From contig NZ_AYTB01000021.1 in assembly GCF_000505545.1 (NCBI RefSeq), forward strand, positions 1-64,000: 64,000 nucleotides of DNA. Reading direction: 5' to 3'. This DNA is from Kurthia huakuii LAM0618 (GTDB lineage: Bacteria; Bacillota; Bacilli; Bacillales_A; Planococcaceae). Made by a program: the position numbers and the translations under genes. The number at the start of each line of letters is the position of its first letter. Position 1 is the first letter of the stretch. This document shows positions 22,141 to 31,760 of the stretch, in pieces. A model generated the notes under the pieces. The model saw only the letters and a program-made list of their open reading frames with translations, searched no databases and was not told where the DNA came from.

Positions 22141-23595
22141 CTATCCTTTCGCTTCCGCCCATAATTGCAGTAGTTCATCTACTGAAAATTCTTGCCAATC
22201 TTTGCCGCTTGCTTTCACGTGCGCTTCCATTTTACCGAAGCGTTTCGCATATTTCGTATTGGCATGAAGCATTGCTTCTTCCGCAGAAATTTTGTAGTGG
22301 CGCCCTAAGTTTACAAAGGCAATTAAGGCGTTACTGTATTGATCCATTTTATTGTCGCTATTCTTTAAAGCATCATCTCTAAAGTCTGAAAGCTCTTCTT
22401 TAAAGTTCCACCAATATTGGTCATCTTCAGGCCATTCAAAGCCTAATTTTGCGGCGCGGCGTTGATAATTGTACGCGGTTTGTAGCGATGACATCGCGCG
22501 GTATTCACCGTCCATCACTGGCGCATCATCTGCACCGGCTGCTTCATGCTCAGCTTTTTTAATTTTTTCCCAGTTGGCATTAATATCTTCGACGTTTTTA
22601 ACGACAACATCGCCAAATACGTGTGGGTGGCGGCGCATCATTTTTTCAGCGGCGCCGGCTAATAAGTCTTCTAAATTAAAGAAGCCAGCATCTTCACCGA
22701 TTTGCGCTTGCATAAAGACAAGCATTAATAAATCGCCAAACTCCTCAATCATATGCTCATCATCTTGTTCATCGATTGCTTGAAGAGCTTCGTGCATTTC
22801 TTCAAGCATATAGCGCTTCATCGTTTCATGCGTTTGTGCTTTATCCCATTCACAACCATTTGGACCGCGCATCGTTGACATGATGTCGCGGAATGTCGAC
22901 CATTCGCGCAGCGCATCTTCACGCTTCGTTACTGGTGGCACGTACACGGTCGTTAAGTTACTAATTTCCGCTACATGGTCTAATTCAAATAATGGCACCG
23001 TGACAACAGACTCCTGTTTTGAACCAGCCGCTGTCACAATCGTTACGGGATATTCCGCATCGTATTTTTCCATTAATGTCAGCTTCACTTCAGAGGCGCT
23101 AAATTGATCGTACACTTGCGCGATGAGTAAATGATTGTACATATTGACGTGATGAATTGAGAATGTCGCACCATCAACAAGTTGGAAACCATCGATTGGG
23201 TCGATTTTTAACGTCGCAAAAACAGCGTCTAAAAAGCTTTGTCCGCCTTCAATTTTCAGCGTCACATTGCCATTTTTTTCTTCGTTGATTAATAATTCGA
23301 CCGTCATTTCAGCTACGAGTGGATGCCCTGGCACCGCATAGATTACATCGTCATGCGCCGCGTAGTCTTTTAATGTAGCAACGATTTCTTCATAAACGGG
23401 TAAAAATTCATCGTGTTTTTCATAAATAGAATCAAAACTTTCGAATTCAACGCCCTCTGTTTTTAATTCATCTAATACAGGATGATCTTCCGTACGAACA
23501 TAAATTTTTCGAGCGTTTTTTAACGTTTTATAAACGCCCATTGGCAGCTGTTCAAAATCCCCTGCGCCAAGCCCAATTACTGTAATTTGATGCAT
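22141..23595 (-). CDS. mazG: YabN-type fusion: tetrapyrrole methylase-like domain plus MazG nucleotide pyrophosphohydrolase
   Basis: Hydrolyses non-canonical NTPs. Residues 1-220 form a SAM-dependent tetrapyrrole-methylase fold (VIGLGAGD at 6-13, AVPGHPLVAE) of unclear activity. Residues about 228-484 hold the MazG region, with metal-binding EEMHE (265-269) and EEFGD (284-288) and a second degenerate repeat ending in KASGKDWQEF. The 484-residue two-domain form is usual in Bacillales. Its stop is 5 bp before rqcP, and it lies 19 bp after yabM. Confidence 0.94.
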   Translation of the reverse strand: MHQITVIGLGAGDFEQLPMGVYKTLKNARKIYVRTEDHPVLDELKTEGVEFESFDSIYEKHDEFLPVYEEIVATLKDYAAHDDVIYAVPGHPLVAEMTVELLINEEKNGNVTLKIEGGQSFLDAVFATLKIDPIDGFQLVDGATFSIHHVNMYNHLLIAQVYDQFSASEVKLTLMEKYDAEYPVTIVTAAGSKQESVVTVPLFELDHVAEISNLTTVYVPPVTKREDALREWSTFRDIMSTMRGPNGCEWDKAQTHETMKRYMLEEMHEALQAIDEQDDEHMIEEFGDLLMLVFMQAQIGEDAGFFNLEDLLAGAAEKMMRRHPHVFGDVVVKNVEDINANWEKIKKAEHEAAGADDAPVMDGEYRAMSSLQTAYNYQRRAAKLGFEWPEDDQYWWNFKEELSDFRDDALKNSDNKMDQYSNALIAFVNLGRHYKISAEEAMLHANTKYAKRFGKMEAHVKASGKDWQEFSVDELLQLWAEAKG

Positions 23596-23614
23596 AATAA
23601 CTTCACCTATTTCT

Positions 23615-25219
23615 TTATTTTTTAACGCGATTTACATAAAGTTGGAATGCGGCCACTCGTCGTCCAAGCGGAAGCACCGACCAATCTTCAATAGAAAGCA
23701 CTTCCCTTTTTGCGGAAACCGTCAAAAATGCGAAGGCTCCTACAAAGACGGCAGTAAGCGCCGTAATCGTAGCAGTGATTCTTGGTGGAATAGCATAAGT
23801 GGCGCACATGAATGTGATGCCGACAATCCAAATTTCAACGGCAAATGTCATCGCAAGGGTTGCCAATAATGCGCCGCGTGTAAATGTGGGTGACACGAGC
23901 GAAATTGGGTACACCTTTTTCAAAAAGCGAATGAGCAGTAGCGCCGTAAAACCGAGACCGACATTACTTGCAAGTGCAGCGCCTGCAATACCAAACCATT
24001 GGATAAAGACATCATTACATAAAAGTTTAACGATTAAACCGCCAATGAGCAATAGCGAGGGATGCTTTGTATAGCCTAGCCCTTGTAAAACAGCCATCAT
24101 TGGCATAATAATCGACAGCCAAACAATTTGCAGGACGAATAAACGAAGAACGCCAGAAAGCGCATCCGTTTTAAACATCATCTCATTCATATACGGCATG
24201 ACTAATATTAAGCCGACTGCCGCTGCCACACCGACTAATATGGAAATGCTATACGTTAAACGCATATAGTGCGCGGCGTCTTCTTTATCGTGCTGCTTCA
24301 TCGCTGTCGTAATGAACGGTACAATCGCCATCGTTAACGAAGAGGCAAGTACGAGCCCTACTTGCACAAGCGGTTGACCACGGTCATAAATCCCCTTTTC
24401 AATCATCGCTTCACCGACAGACATACCGCTATCAACAAGTGCTCTAAAAATCGTTAATGAATCAACGAGCTGAAATAAAATAAGTAACAAGCTACTCAAA
24501 CTAATACCGATACTATAAATTGCCAAGCGCTTCATGAGGTGATGCTGTCGCGCGCGCGGTATTGTTGAACGCTTCAATGACATTCGAACGCCTTTTTTGC
24601 GCATTAATATATACAGCAATAACACACCTACGACTTCACCGAGCACCGTCCCAATCGTTGCCACTTCACCTGCAACATAAAGCGACGCTCCTAAACGCAT
24701 GACAAACCACGTACCCATTAAAATAATCGCCACGCGTACTACTTGCTCAGCTACTTGCGACTTTGCAACGATATTTAAATCACCAACCGCCTGCGCATGG
24801 CCTTTATACAACGCTAAAAATGGAATTGTCAGCGCAATATAACTGCCCGCTTTAAGTAGTGGGACAAGTCCCATATCGCCCATAATCGATGCAAAAAATG
24901 ACGATAAGCTATATAAACCGATAAATAACACGAGCGCAAGCATACATAAATAGCGCAAAATGACGCGCATGAGTTCGTCCCACGGCTCATTCGACTCCGT
25001 TAGCACACGAGAAATGGCAATCGCGAGTCCACTTGCCGTCCATGTCACAAATACAGCAACGAACGGATATACTTGCTGGTAAATATAAAATCCTTCATCG
25101 CCAACTAAGTTTTGGAAAGGGATGCGATACACCATGCTGAGTACTTTGACAAATAGCATCGCGAGCGTCAAAATCATGACGCCTTGCGCATACTCCTTCA
25201 TGCCACTGCTTTTGGACAT
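23615..25219 (-). CDS. yabM: MOP-superfamily lipid-linked saccharide flippase (YabM, SpoVB/MurJ-like)
   Basis: A polytopic membrane protein of 534 residues with about 14 hydrophobic segments, including family-typical FVKVLSMVYRIPFQNLVGDEGFYIYQ near the N-terminus. SpoVB, MurJ and YabM share this fold and export lipid-linked cell-wall precursors. Position next to mazG identifies it with YabM rather than SpoVB. Persistence after loss of neighbouring sporulation genes fits a vegetative envelope role. ATG 25217-25219 follows AGAGG by about 7 nt. A possible extended -10 promoter (TGCTATACT on the minus strand) is within the 97-bp gap to the divergent small gene. Confidence 0.88.
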   Translation of the reverse strand: MSKSSGMKEYAQGVMILTLAMLFVKVLSMVYRIPFQNLVGDEGFYIYQQVYPFVAVFVTWTASGLAIAISRVLTESNEPWDELMRVILRYLCMLALVLFIGLYSLSSFFASIMGDMGLVPLLKAGSYIALTIPFLALYKGHAQAVGDLNIVAKSQVAEQVVRVAIILMGTWFVMRLGASLYVAGEVATIGTVLGEVVGVLLLYILMRKKGVRMSLKRSTIPRARQHHLMKRLAIYSIGISLSSLLLILFQLVDSLTIFRALVDSGMSVGEAMIEKGIYDRGQPLVQVGLVLASSLTMAIVPFITTAMKQHDKEDAAHYMRLTYSISILVGVAAAVGLILVMPYMNEMMFKTDALSGVLRLFVLQIVWLSIIMPMMAVLQGLGYTKHPSLLLIGGLIVKLLCNDVFIQWFGIAGAALASNVGLGFTALLLIRFLKKVYPISLVSPTFTRGALLATLAMTFAVEIWIVGITFMCATYAIPPRITATITALTAVFVGAFAFLTVSAKREVLSIEDWSVLPLGRRVAAFQLYVNRVKK

Positions 25220-25316
25220 TCGGCAACCTCTTTTCATTTAAAATTTCTACGTCAGTATAGCATACAATTAAGCTCTTAACCTTGTGGCCGATAGGTAGAG
25301 AAAAGGGGGTGAATAC

Positions 25317-25565
25317 ATGCGTTTATCGAAAATCAATTCGTTTCATAATACAGCTTCCTTTAATCAAGCCGCGTCAAACCGTCAATCTACAAATGTTTTT
25401 GCGTCGAATTTACAAGCAGCCGCGCAGTCGCGAATTGTGACTGAAAAAAAAGAGGGTTACATTCGTCGCTACCGCGTACATGCGGACGGTTCGCGTGAAT
25501 TATTGAGTGAAGAGCTTGATACAGCGCCCGCTGAATTATTGCAACAATTAACTTTTAGACGCTAA
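25317..25565 (+). CDS. Small hypothetical protein, 82 residues
   Basis: I do not recognise this protein. It has a convincing start: GGGGGTG 6-7 nt before the ATG, and a shared terminator immediately after the stop. The N-terminal half is rich in N, S, Q and A (about 1-45) and probably disordered. The C-terminal half is charged (KKEGYIRRYRVHADGSRELL), suggesting a small cytosolic protein. No signal peptide or membrane helix is evident. It sits divergent from yabM and convergent with mfd, where B. subtilis carries spoVT in the opposite orientation. It is not SpoVT, which has an AbrB domain. Confidence 0.7.
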   Translation: MRLSKINSFHNTASFNQAASNRQSTNVFASNLQAAAQSRIVTEKKEGYIRRYRVHADGSRELLSEELDTAPAELLQQLTFRR

Positions 25566-25595
25566 AAAGAGGTTGGGGCACCCCAACCTCTTTTT
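25564..25595. terminator. Bidirectional terminator between the 82-residue gene and mfd
   Basis: Near-perfect palindrome AAAGAGGTTGGGG / CCCCAACCTCTTT with A runs on one side and T runs on the other, between convergent genes. Confidence 0.9.
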
Positions 25596-25596
25596 G

Positions 25597-28500
25597 CTAT
25601 GCTTCTTTCAGCGCATCTGGTAAGCCACGTACTAATTTTTCGAGTACTTCAAATGGCAACATACCGCTCACTTTACGTTCATCTAACGTTAGCGCTAATT
25701 TATTTTCTTCAAATGAGAAGCCGACTGCGCGCCCAAACGCCATCGAGTCCGAGACGATTTTTGCGCCGTCAACCATGCCTGAGCCGGCTTCTGAAAATTG
25801 AATACGGACGATCTTATTTTTCTCTTTAATCGATTCCACACCAACTTTCATCGCCGCTGCACGAATTAACGCGATATGCAGCAAGCGCTCGGTTTCAGAT
25901 GGCATATCGCCAAAGCGGTCGGTCATTTCCTCGATTAATTCATCATGCATATCTTGCCCATCAATCGCTTTAATGCGCTTATACATCTGAATTTTTTGGA
26001 AGCCATCAGGAATGTAGTCATCTGGAATATACGCATCATACGGCAACATAATTTCTGGGTCTGGCAAGCGCGGTGCTGTTGTATCTTCACCTTTGGCAAC
26101 GCGGCGTTCATTGACCGCTTCTTCAAGCATTTGTGAGTACAAATCAAAGCCGACCGAATCAATAAAGCCATGTTGTTGTGCACCGAGTAAATTACCGGCA
26201 CCACGAATCGATAAATCACGCATCGCAATTTTAAAGCCTGAACCAAGCTCTGTAAACTCTTTAATTGCTTGTAGACGCTGTTCAGATACTTCGGTCAATA
26301 CTTTTTCCCGTTGATACATAAAATACGCATACGCGACGCGATTTGAACGGCCGACACGACCACGCAGTTGATACAGCTGTGACAAGCCCATATGATCGGC
26401 ATTGTTGACGATTAACGTGTTAGCGTTTGGCATATCGACACCCGTTTCAATAATCGTTGTCGTCACAAGCACATCATATTCACCTTCAAGGAAGCCATAA
26501 ATCATCGATGCAAGCTCGGATTCCGTCATCTTCCCGTGCGCATGACCAATACGCGCTTCTGGTACAAGCAGTTGAATTTTTTCGACTTCGCGTGCCATAT
26601 CTTCCACGCGATTGTGTAAATAAAACACTTGCCCACCACGCGACATTTCGCGCTCAATCGCTTCGCGCACAAGTGCCCCGTTATATTCCATGACATACGT
26701 TTGGACCGGGAAGCGGTTTGCTGGCGGTGTCTCGATCACCGATAAATCGCGGACGCCAACCATCGACATATGCAGCGTACGCGGAATCGGTGTTGCGGTT
26801 AACGTTAAAACATCGACATTCGTACGCAATGTTTTAATTTTTTCTTTATGTGTCACACCAAATCGCTGCTCTTCATCGACAATTAATAACCCTAAATCGT
26901 TATAAATCACATCTTTTGATAACAAGCGATGCGTCCCAACGACAATATCAACCGTCCCGTCTTTCAAGCCTTTAAGCGTTTCATTTTGCTGCTTACGCGT
27001 ACGGAAACGACTTAACATCCCAACGTTAACCGCCTCGTCTTGGAAACGCTCTTGTAATGTTTCAAAATGTTGCTGTGCTAAAATCGTCGTCGGCACAAGG
27101 AATGCTACTTGCTTGCCATCTAATATCGCTTTATACGCTGCACGAATGGCGACTTCCGTTTTGCCGTAACCAACGTCCCCACAAACAAGTCGGTCCATCG
27201 GGCGCTCACGTTCCATATCCGCCTTCACTTCACGAATCGTCCGTAGCTGGTCATCTGTTTCCTCATATGGGAAGCCCATTTCAAATGAACGCATCTCATC
27301 GCCATCTGGAGAAAAACCATACCCGCGCTCGGCTTCACGTTTTGCATACAATTTAATTAAATCATCAGCAATATCTTGGACGGCCGCTGATACTTTACGT
27401 TTCGTTTTTTGCCATTCGGCGCCACCTAATTTATGTAGCTTCGGTGATTTATCTTCCGAGGCAACATATTTTTGGATTAAATCAATTTGGTCGACTGGTA
27501 CGAATAATTTATCGTCACCGCGATAAATAATATTCAAATAATCTTTATGTTTGCCACCTACTTCAAGCGTTTCAATGCCAATATATTTACCGATCCCATG
27601 ATGCACATGGACGATATAATCACCCGGTTTAATTTCACTATAGCTTTTAATACGCTCGGCATTCGTCATTTTTTGTGGGCGTGTTTTTTTCTTCGGTTTT
27701 TGCTTAAATAATTCCTCTTCAGTCACGACTGCAACGCGTTGTAACGGCAGCTCAAAACCAGCCGATAAATTGCCCGCTAACGCATAAACTCCCGGTCCGT
27801 TTGGCTCGCCAAGTTGGACATGAATATTATATTCATCAAACATTGTTTGAATGACCGGCAGTCGTTCTGCATCATCGGTCATAAACAAGACCGTAAACGC
27901 GCTATTTAGCCAGCGCTCCATTTCATTTTGAAGCATCGCCATTTGACCATGGAAATGTTGCATCGGTTTGCATGAAAAAGCCTCTGTTTTTTCAAAACGT
28001 AGCCCCGCAAAGCTCCGCGCAAACAACGCAAAATACAGCGTTTGCTGCGCCAAGTTGCCCATGATTTCCTTTAAATTAAACGATGGCTTCACCGCATGAA
28101 CCATTTTACCGGCTTCAACCAGTGATAAAAACCACTCTTGTTCTTCATTTTCCCACGCTTCCATCACTTCTTGTACGCGGCCAAGCTCGTCATAAATCAC
28201 TAAGCCATCATGCGCAAAATAATCACCTAAAAAGGCCGGTTTGTCATACAATAATGAGCCGTAGCGATTTGTATAGTCCGGTAACTCTGCTTGCTGCAAC
28301 AACTCAATATCCGCTTGAATGTTTTCGTACAGTAATGTTTTAACGTCATCAGACTGCACTCGTTGCAAGCTATCTGCAAGTGCTTTTTCGAGTCGTTCCG
28401 CAAGTTTTTGACGCTGCTCTTTCGTTAGCACAAACTCGGTCGCCGGTAGTAATGTAATATGCTCTAGCTTATCAATCGAACGCTGGTCATCGGCTGAAAA

Positions 28501-29118
28501 CGTCCGAATCGAATCGACTTCCGTATCGAAAAATTCCACGCGCACTGGCGTTTCCATATACGGTGGGTAAACGTCCAAAATCCCACCACGAAGCGCAAAC
28601 TCACCCGGAGATGTCACCATTTCACCGCGACTATAGCCCATCACGACGAGCTGTTCGAGCACGGTATTGATGTCCATATCCTCCCCTACCGCTACCGGCA
28701 CGCGCAGCTTTTCCCACTCTTCTTTTGGCTGCATCATCTTGCGCATACCAGCAATCGGTATAACGTATACACCGCGCGCATCATGTAGTAAATGGTCGAG
28801 CGTTTCAATACGTGCCGCACGCAGCTCCGGACTCGCAACAGCCATATCCGCTGCGATAAATTCGTCGGCAGGGTAGTAATGCACGACGTCATCGCCGAGC
28901 AATTTAGCGAGGTCATCATACATTTTTTGTCCTTGTAATAAGTTTGGCGCCATCATATAAATCGGTTTATTTATTGTTTTAAATATCGTTTCGATAAATG
29001 CAGGTCGCGCGCTGCCTGATAGCCCTGTCACAAGCACATTGCTTAAACCTTGCTCAAGCTGCTCGATGAAATGGCTAACGTGTTGGTCCTGCATAAGTAG
29101 CTTGCGTAAAGCTTCCAT
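25597..29118 (-). CDS. mfd: Transcription-repair coupling factor
   Basis: Removes RNA polymerase stalled at DNA damage and recruits UvrA. 1173 residues, full length. The N-terminus is UvrB-like (LSGSARPAF...), followed by the RNA-polymerase-interaction domain (GDYIVHVHHGIGKYIGIE). The RecG-like translocase has Walker A GDVGYGKTE (about 640-650), DEEQ box, and the motif GRVGRSNRVAYAY, then the C-terminal TRCF domain. AGGAGGAAG precedes the ATG. fin, which lies between pth and mfd in B. subtilis, is absent; the gap to pth is 81 bp. Confidence 0.97.
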   Translation of the reverse strand: MEALRKLLMQDQHVSHFIEQLEQGLSNVLVTGLSGSARPAFIETIFKTINKPIYMMAPNLLQGQKMYDDLAKLLGDDVVHYYPADEFIAADMAVASPELRAARIETLDHLLHDARGVYVIPIAGMRKMMQPKEEWEKLRVPVAVGEDMDINTVLEQLVVMGYSRGEMVTSPGEFALRGGILDVYPPYMETPVRVEFFDTEVDSIRTFSADDQRSIDKLEHITLLPATEFVLTKEQRQKLAERLEKALADSLQRVQSDDVKTLLYENIQADIELLQQAELPDYTNRYGSLLYDKPAFLGDYFAHDGLVIYDELGRVQEVMEAWENEEQEWFLSLVEAGKMVHAVKPSFNLKEIMGNLAQQTLYFALFARSFAGLRFEKTEAFSCKPMQHFHGQMAMLQNEMERWLNSAFTVLFMTDDAERLPVIQTMFDEYNIHVQLGEPNGPGVYALAGNLSAGFELPLQRVAVVTEEELFKQKPKKKTRPQKMTNAERIKSYSEIKPGDYIVHVHHGIGKYIGIETLEVGGKHKDYLNIIYRGDDKLFVPVDQIDLIQKYVASEDKSPKLHKLGGAEWQKTKRKVSAAVQDIADDLIKLYAKREAERGYGFSPDGDEMRSFEMGFPYEETDDQLRTIREVKADMERERPMDRLVCGDVGYGKTEVAIRAAYKAILDGKQVAFLVPTTILAQQHFETLQERFQDEAVNVGMLSRFRTRKQQNETLKGLKDGTVDIVVGTHRLLSKDVIYNDLGLLIVDEEQRFGVTHKEKIKTLRTNVDVLTLTATPIPRTLHMSMVGVRDLSVIETPPANRFPVQTYVMEYNGALVREAIEREMSRGGQVFYLHNRVEDMAREVEKIQLLVPEARIGHAHGKMTESELASMIYGFLEGEYDVLVTTTIIETGVDMPNANTLIVNNADHMGLSQLYQLRGRVGRSNRVAYAYFMYQREKVLTEVSEQRLQAIKEFTELGSGFKIAMRDLSIRGAGNLLGAQQHGFIDSVGFDLYSQMLEEAVNERRVAKGEDTTAPRLPDPEIMLPYDAYIPDDYIPDGFQKIQMYKRIKAIDGQDMHDELIEEMTDRFGDMPSETERLLHIALIRAAAMKVGVESIKEKNKIVRIQFSEAGSGMVDGAKIVSDSMAFGRAVGFSFEENKLALTLDERKVSGMLPFEVLEKLVRGLPDALKEA

Positions 29119-29199
29119 TCGTCTTCCTCCTGTTTTGCGATATAGAAAAGGCCTTGACCTCCGTTTCGGCCAAAGCTCAGTCCTTATTCGCTAAAATGA

Positions 29200-29763
29200 T
29201 TATTTTTGATTAAATTTATTCATAACTTCCGCAAATGGCTTCTCGTTAAAGAATGCACACGCATCCGCAGCTTTATCGAATGCTTTTTCCATGTCAGGCC
29301 ACTCTTCTTTTGAAAAACGCGACAACACGTAATCTGGCACTTTCATTCCTTGTGGTGGGCGGCTAATACCGATGCGTACGCGATTAAAGTTTTGTGTACC
29401 TAAATGTTGGATCAATGATTTAATGCCATTGTGACCACCAGCGCTACCTTTTTGGCGTAGGCGAAGTGTCCCTTTATCGATATCCATATCATCGTAAATT
29501 ACGACAATATCATCGATGTCGATGTCATAATAATCCATTAACGGGCGCACCGCTTCACCAGATAAGTTCATATACGTTAAGGGCTTCATTAACACGACTT
29601 TTCCTTCTGGGCGATGTGCCATGCCAAAAACAGCATTAAATTTCGTTTGGTTCATGTCGATGCCCCACTTGTCCGCTAAGGCATCGATCGTATCAAACCC
29701 TACATTGTGATGTGTATGTTCATATTGCTTCCCTGGATTTCCAAGGCCAATAAATAATTTCAT
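29200..29763 (-). CDS. pth: Peptidyl-tRNA hydrolase
   Basis: Recycles peptidyl-tRNA released by stalled ribosomes. 187 residues, as usual. The N-terminal signature [18 protein letters not shown] starts at residue 6, with catalytic His19; Asn65 (TYMNLSG) and Asp91 (IYDDMD) match family active-site positions, and [11 protein letters not shown] follows. ATG 29761-29763 has AGAGG 8 nt upstream; 40 upstream in-frame residues are not conserved. It lies downstream of ctc, as in B. subtilis. Confidence 0.96.
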   Translation of the reverse strand: MKLFIGLGNPGKQYEHTHHNVGFDTIDALADKWGIDMNQTKFNAVFGMAHRPEGKVVLMKPLTYMNLSGEAVRPLMDYYDIDIDDIVVIYDDMDIDKGTLRLRQKGSAGGHNGIKSLIQHLGTQNFNRVRIGISRPPQGMKVPDYVLSRFSKEEWPDMEKAFDKAADACAFFNEKPFAEVMNKFNQK

Positions 29764-29852
29764 ATGTGAAACCTCTTCCTTTTCAGTTGCTAATTCATCA
29801 TTCATTTTAACATATCTATTATGAAATAGCCGAAGAGACTCATCGCATACAT

Positions 29853-29897
29853 AAACAAAGGCGGGAATCACGCCCTCGCGCAACTCCCGCCTTTTTA
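29853..29897 (-). terminator. ctc terminator
   Basis: Stem AAAGGCGGGA / TCCCGCCTTT with a T-rich tail on the minus strand, just after the ctc stop and upstream of pth. Confidence 0.7.
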
Positions 29898-29907
29898 TGT
29901 GGAATAC

Positions 29908-30531
29908 TTATCCTTCTTCATCAACTGAACCGTTGTCTGCAATAGGCTCTGCTGCTTCAAGATCCGCTTCAAGTTCAGCTTCCGATACTGGTGCGGATAC
30001 CGTTACTAATACAACGTCATCCTCATTCACAATCGTAAAGTCTACTTTGTCGCGAATGTCAGCTACTGCTAACGTATCACCAATGCCTAGCGCTGTAATA
30101 TCCACTTCGATATGCTCTGGGATATCCGATGGTTTAACCGTTAATTTTAGCTCACGATTTGGCTGCTGTAGTACGCCGCCTTCTTTTACGCCGACTGATG
30201 TACCCGTTGTCACAACTGGCACGTCAACTTCAAGTTCTTGACGCATACTAACAGCTAAGAAATCTAAGTGAATCAATTTACCTTTGATTGGCTCTTTTTG
30301 TACTTCTTTTAATACGGCGTTGACCTTTTTGCCATCGACATCTAACGATAAGATAGCGTTACGGCCTTCCGTACGAATTGTTTTTTCCAATTCTTTTTCG
30401 TTTACTGCGATTGGGGTAGACTCTGTTTTAAAGCCGTACACGATTGCTGGCACGTACCCCGTCTTACGCAATTCTGTTTTTACTGAACGCTTATGCGCTT
30501 CTCGAGCTTTTGCTTTGATTGATGTACTCAT
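29908..30531 (-). CDS. ctc: 50S ribosomal protein L25 / general stress protein Ctc
   Basis: Binds 5S rRNA in the large subunit, especially under stress. 207 residues: an N-terminal L25 domain (1-90, AREAHKRSVKTELRKTGYVPAIVYG) and a C-terminal beta domain ending in an acidic tail (LEADLEAAEPIADNGSVDEEG). AAAGGGG lies upstream of the ATG with an 8-T stretch between. A sigma-B-like promoter is visible at 30596-30621, consistent with its stress role in B. subtilis. It lies between prs and pth. Confidence 0.94.
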   Translation of the reverse strand: MSTSIKAKAREAHKRSVKTELRKTGYVPAIVYGFKTESTPIAVNEKELEKTIRTEGRNAILSLDVDGKKVNAVLKEVQKEPIKGKLIHLDFLAVSMRQELEVDVPVVTTGTSVGVKEGGVLQQPNRELKLTVKPSDIPEHIEVDITALGIGDTLAVADIRDKVDFTIVNEDDVVLVTVSAPVSEAELEADLEAAEPIADNGSVDEEG

Positions 30532-30595
30532 AAAAAAAATTTCCCCTTTCTCATCTATCGAAAAAATTTATATTTGTTTGTGTCACATATAATCT

Positions 30596-30621
30596 CTTCC
30601 CAACATGAATAGAAATGAAAC
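30596..30621 (-). promoter_or_regulatory. Sigma-B-like promoter of ctc
   Basis: Minus-strand GTTTCA, 14-bp spacer, GGGAAG, compared with the sigma-B consensus GTTTAA-N12-15-GGGWAW. It lies about 65 bp before ctc, the classic sigma-B target in B. subtilis. Confidence 0.5.
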
Positions 30622-30706
30622 ATTTTTGCTTAAAAATAGCGGGTTTTCGAGCACTAAAAAATTACGTTAACAGGCATCATTATGCGGCTTACACGCGTTT
30701 TTCGAA

Positions 30707-30745
30707 CAAAAAAAGAAGCCCAGAAATAATCTGGACTTCCCTTTA
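30707..30745 (-). terminator. prs terminator
   Basis: Stem GAAGCCCAG / CTGGACTTC (one G-T pair) followed by seven T on the minus strand. Confidence 0.82.
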
Positions 30746-30760
30746 TAAACACGTTAATTA

Positions 30761-31720
30761 TTAATCAAATAATTTACTTACTGATTTGTTTTCGTAAATG
30801 CGTACGATTGCATCAGCTAATAATTTTGCAACAGAAAGTTGGTGAATCTTTGGTGACTTTTTGTCTTCTGATAATTGAATTGAGTCAGTTACGACTAATT
30901 CTTTAATTACAGAGTTTTCGATACGTTCGATTGCTGGACCAGAAAGTACTGGGTGTGTACAGCAAGCGTAAACTTCTTTAGCGCCAGACTCTTTAAGAGC
31001 TGCAGCACCGATTGTAATTGTACCAGCAGTATCGATGATGTCATCGATTAAGATACAAGTTTTGCCTTCAACATTACCAACGATGTTCATTACTTCAGCA
31101 ACGTTTGGTTTTGGACGGCGTTTGTCGATGATAGCGATTGGTGCTTTTAAGCGCTCAGCCATTTTACGAGCGCGTGTTACGCCACCGTGGTCAGGTGATA
31201 CGATTACTAAATCATTGCCTTCAAAACCTTTTGATTTGAAGTGATCAGATAATAATGGCACGCCTACTAAGTGGTCGATTAAAATATCGAAGAAGCCTTG
31301 GATTTGTGGAGCATGTAAATCTAGTAATACTACGCGAGTTGCGCCAGCTGTTTCTAGAAGGTTTGCTACAAGTTTTGCCGTAATTGGTTCACGTGAACGT
31401 GCTTTACGATCTTGACGAGCATAGCCGTAATAAGGCATTACTACGTTTACTGTGCGTGCTGAAGCACGTTTCACAGCGTCGATCATGATTAATAACTCCA
31501 TTAAGTTTTCGTTTACTGGAGCTGAAGTTGACTGCACGATAAATACGTCACAACCACGAATACTTTCCTCAATACTGATTTGAATTTCTCCATCACTGAA
31601 GTGTTTTACAGAACTTTTACCTAGCTCTACGCCCATTTCTTCTGCGATTGAAGAAGCAAGGGGTTCATTTGAGCTTAGTGAAAAGATTTTTAAATTTGAG
31701 TTAGCATATTGATACGGCAT
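30761..31720 (-). CDS. prs: Ribose-phosphate pyrophosphokinase (PRPP synthase)
   Basis: Makes PRPP from ribose-5-phosphate and ATP, feeding purine, pyrimidine, NAD, His and Trp synthesis. 319 residues, class I. The signature [13 protein letters not shown] is at 134-146 and the PRPP-binding [10 protein letters not shown] at 225-234. AGGAGG precedes the ATG. It lies 40 bp downstream of glmU, a conserved pair. It supplies the substrate used by hpt, nadC and the purR ligand encoded in this window. Confidence 0.97.
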   Translation of the reverse strand: MPYQYANSNLKIFSLSSNEPLASSIAEEMGVELGKSSVKHFSDGEIQISIEESIRGCDVFIVQSTSAPVNENLMELLIMIDAVKRASARTVNVVMPYYGYARQDRKARSREPITAKLVANLLETAGATRVVLLDLHAPQIQGFFDILIDHLVGVPLLSDHFKSKGFEGNDLVIVSPDHGGVTRARKMAERLKAPIAIIDKRRPKPNVAEVMNIVGNVEGKTCILIDDIIDTAGTITIGAAALKESGAKEVYACCTHPVLSGPAIERIENSVIKELVVTDSIQLSEDKKSPKIHQLSVAKLLADAIVRIYENKSVSKLFD

Positions 31721-31760
31721 GATGGCCTCCTGTTTGATTATAAATTATTTTAAATTTAAA

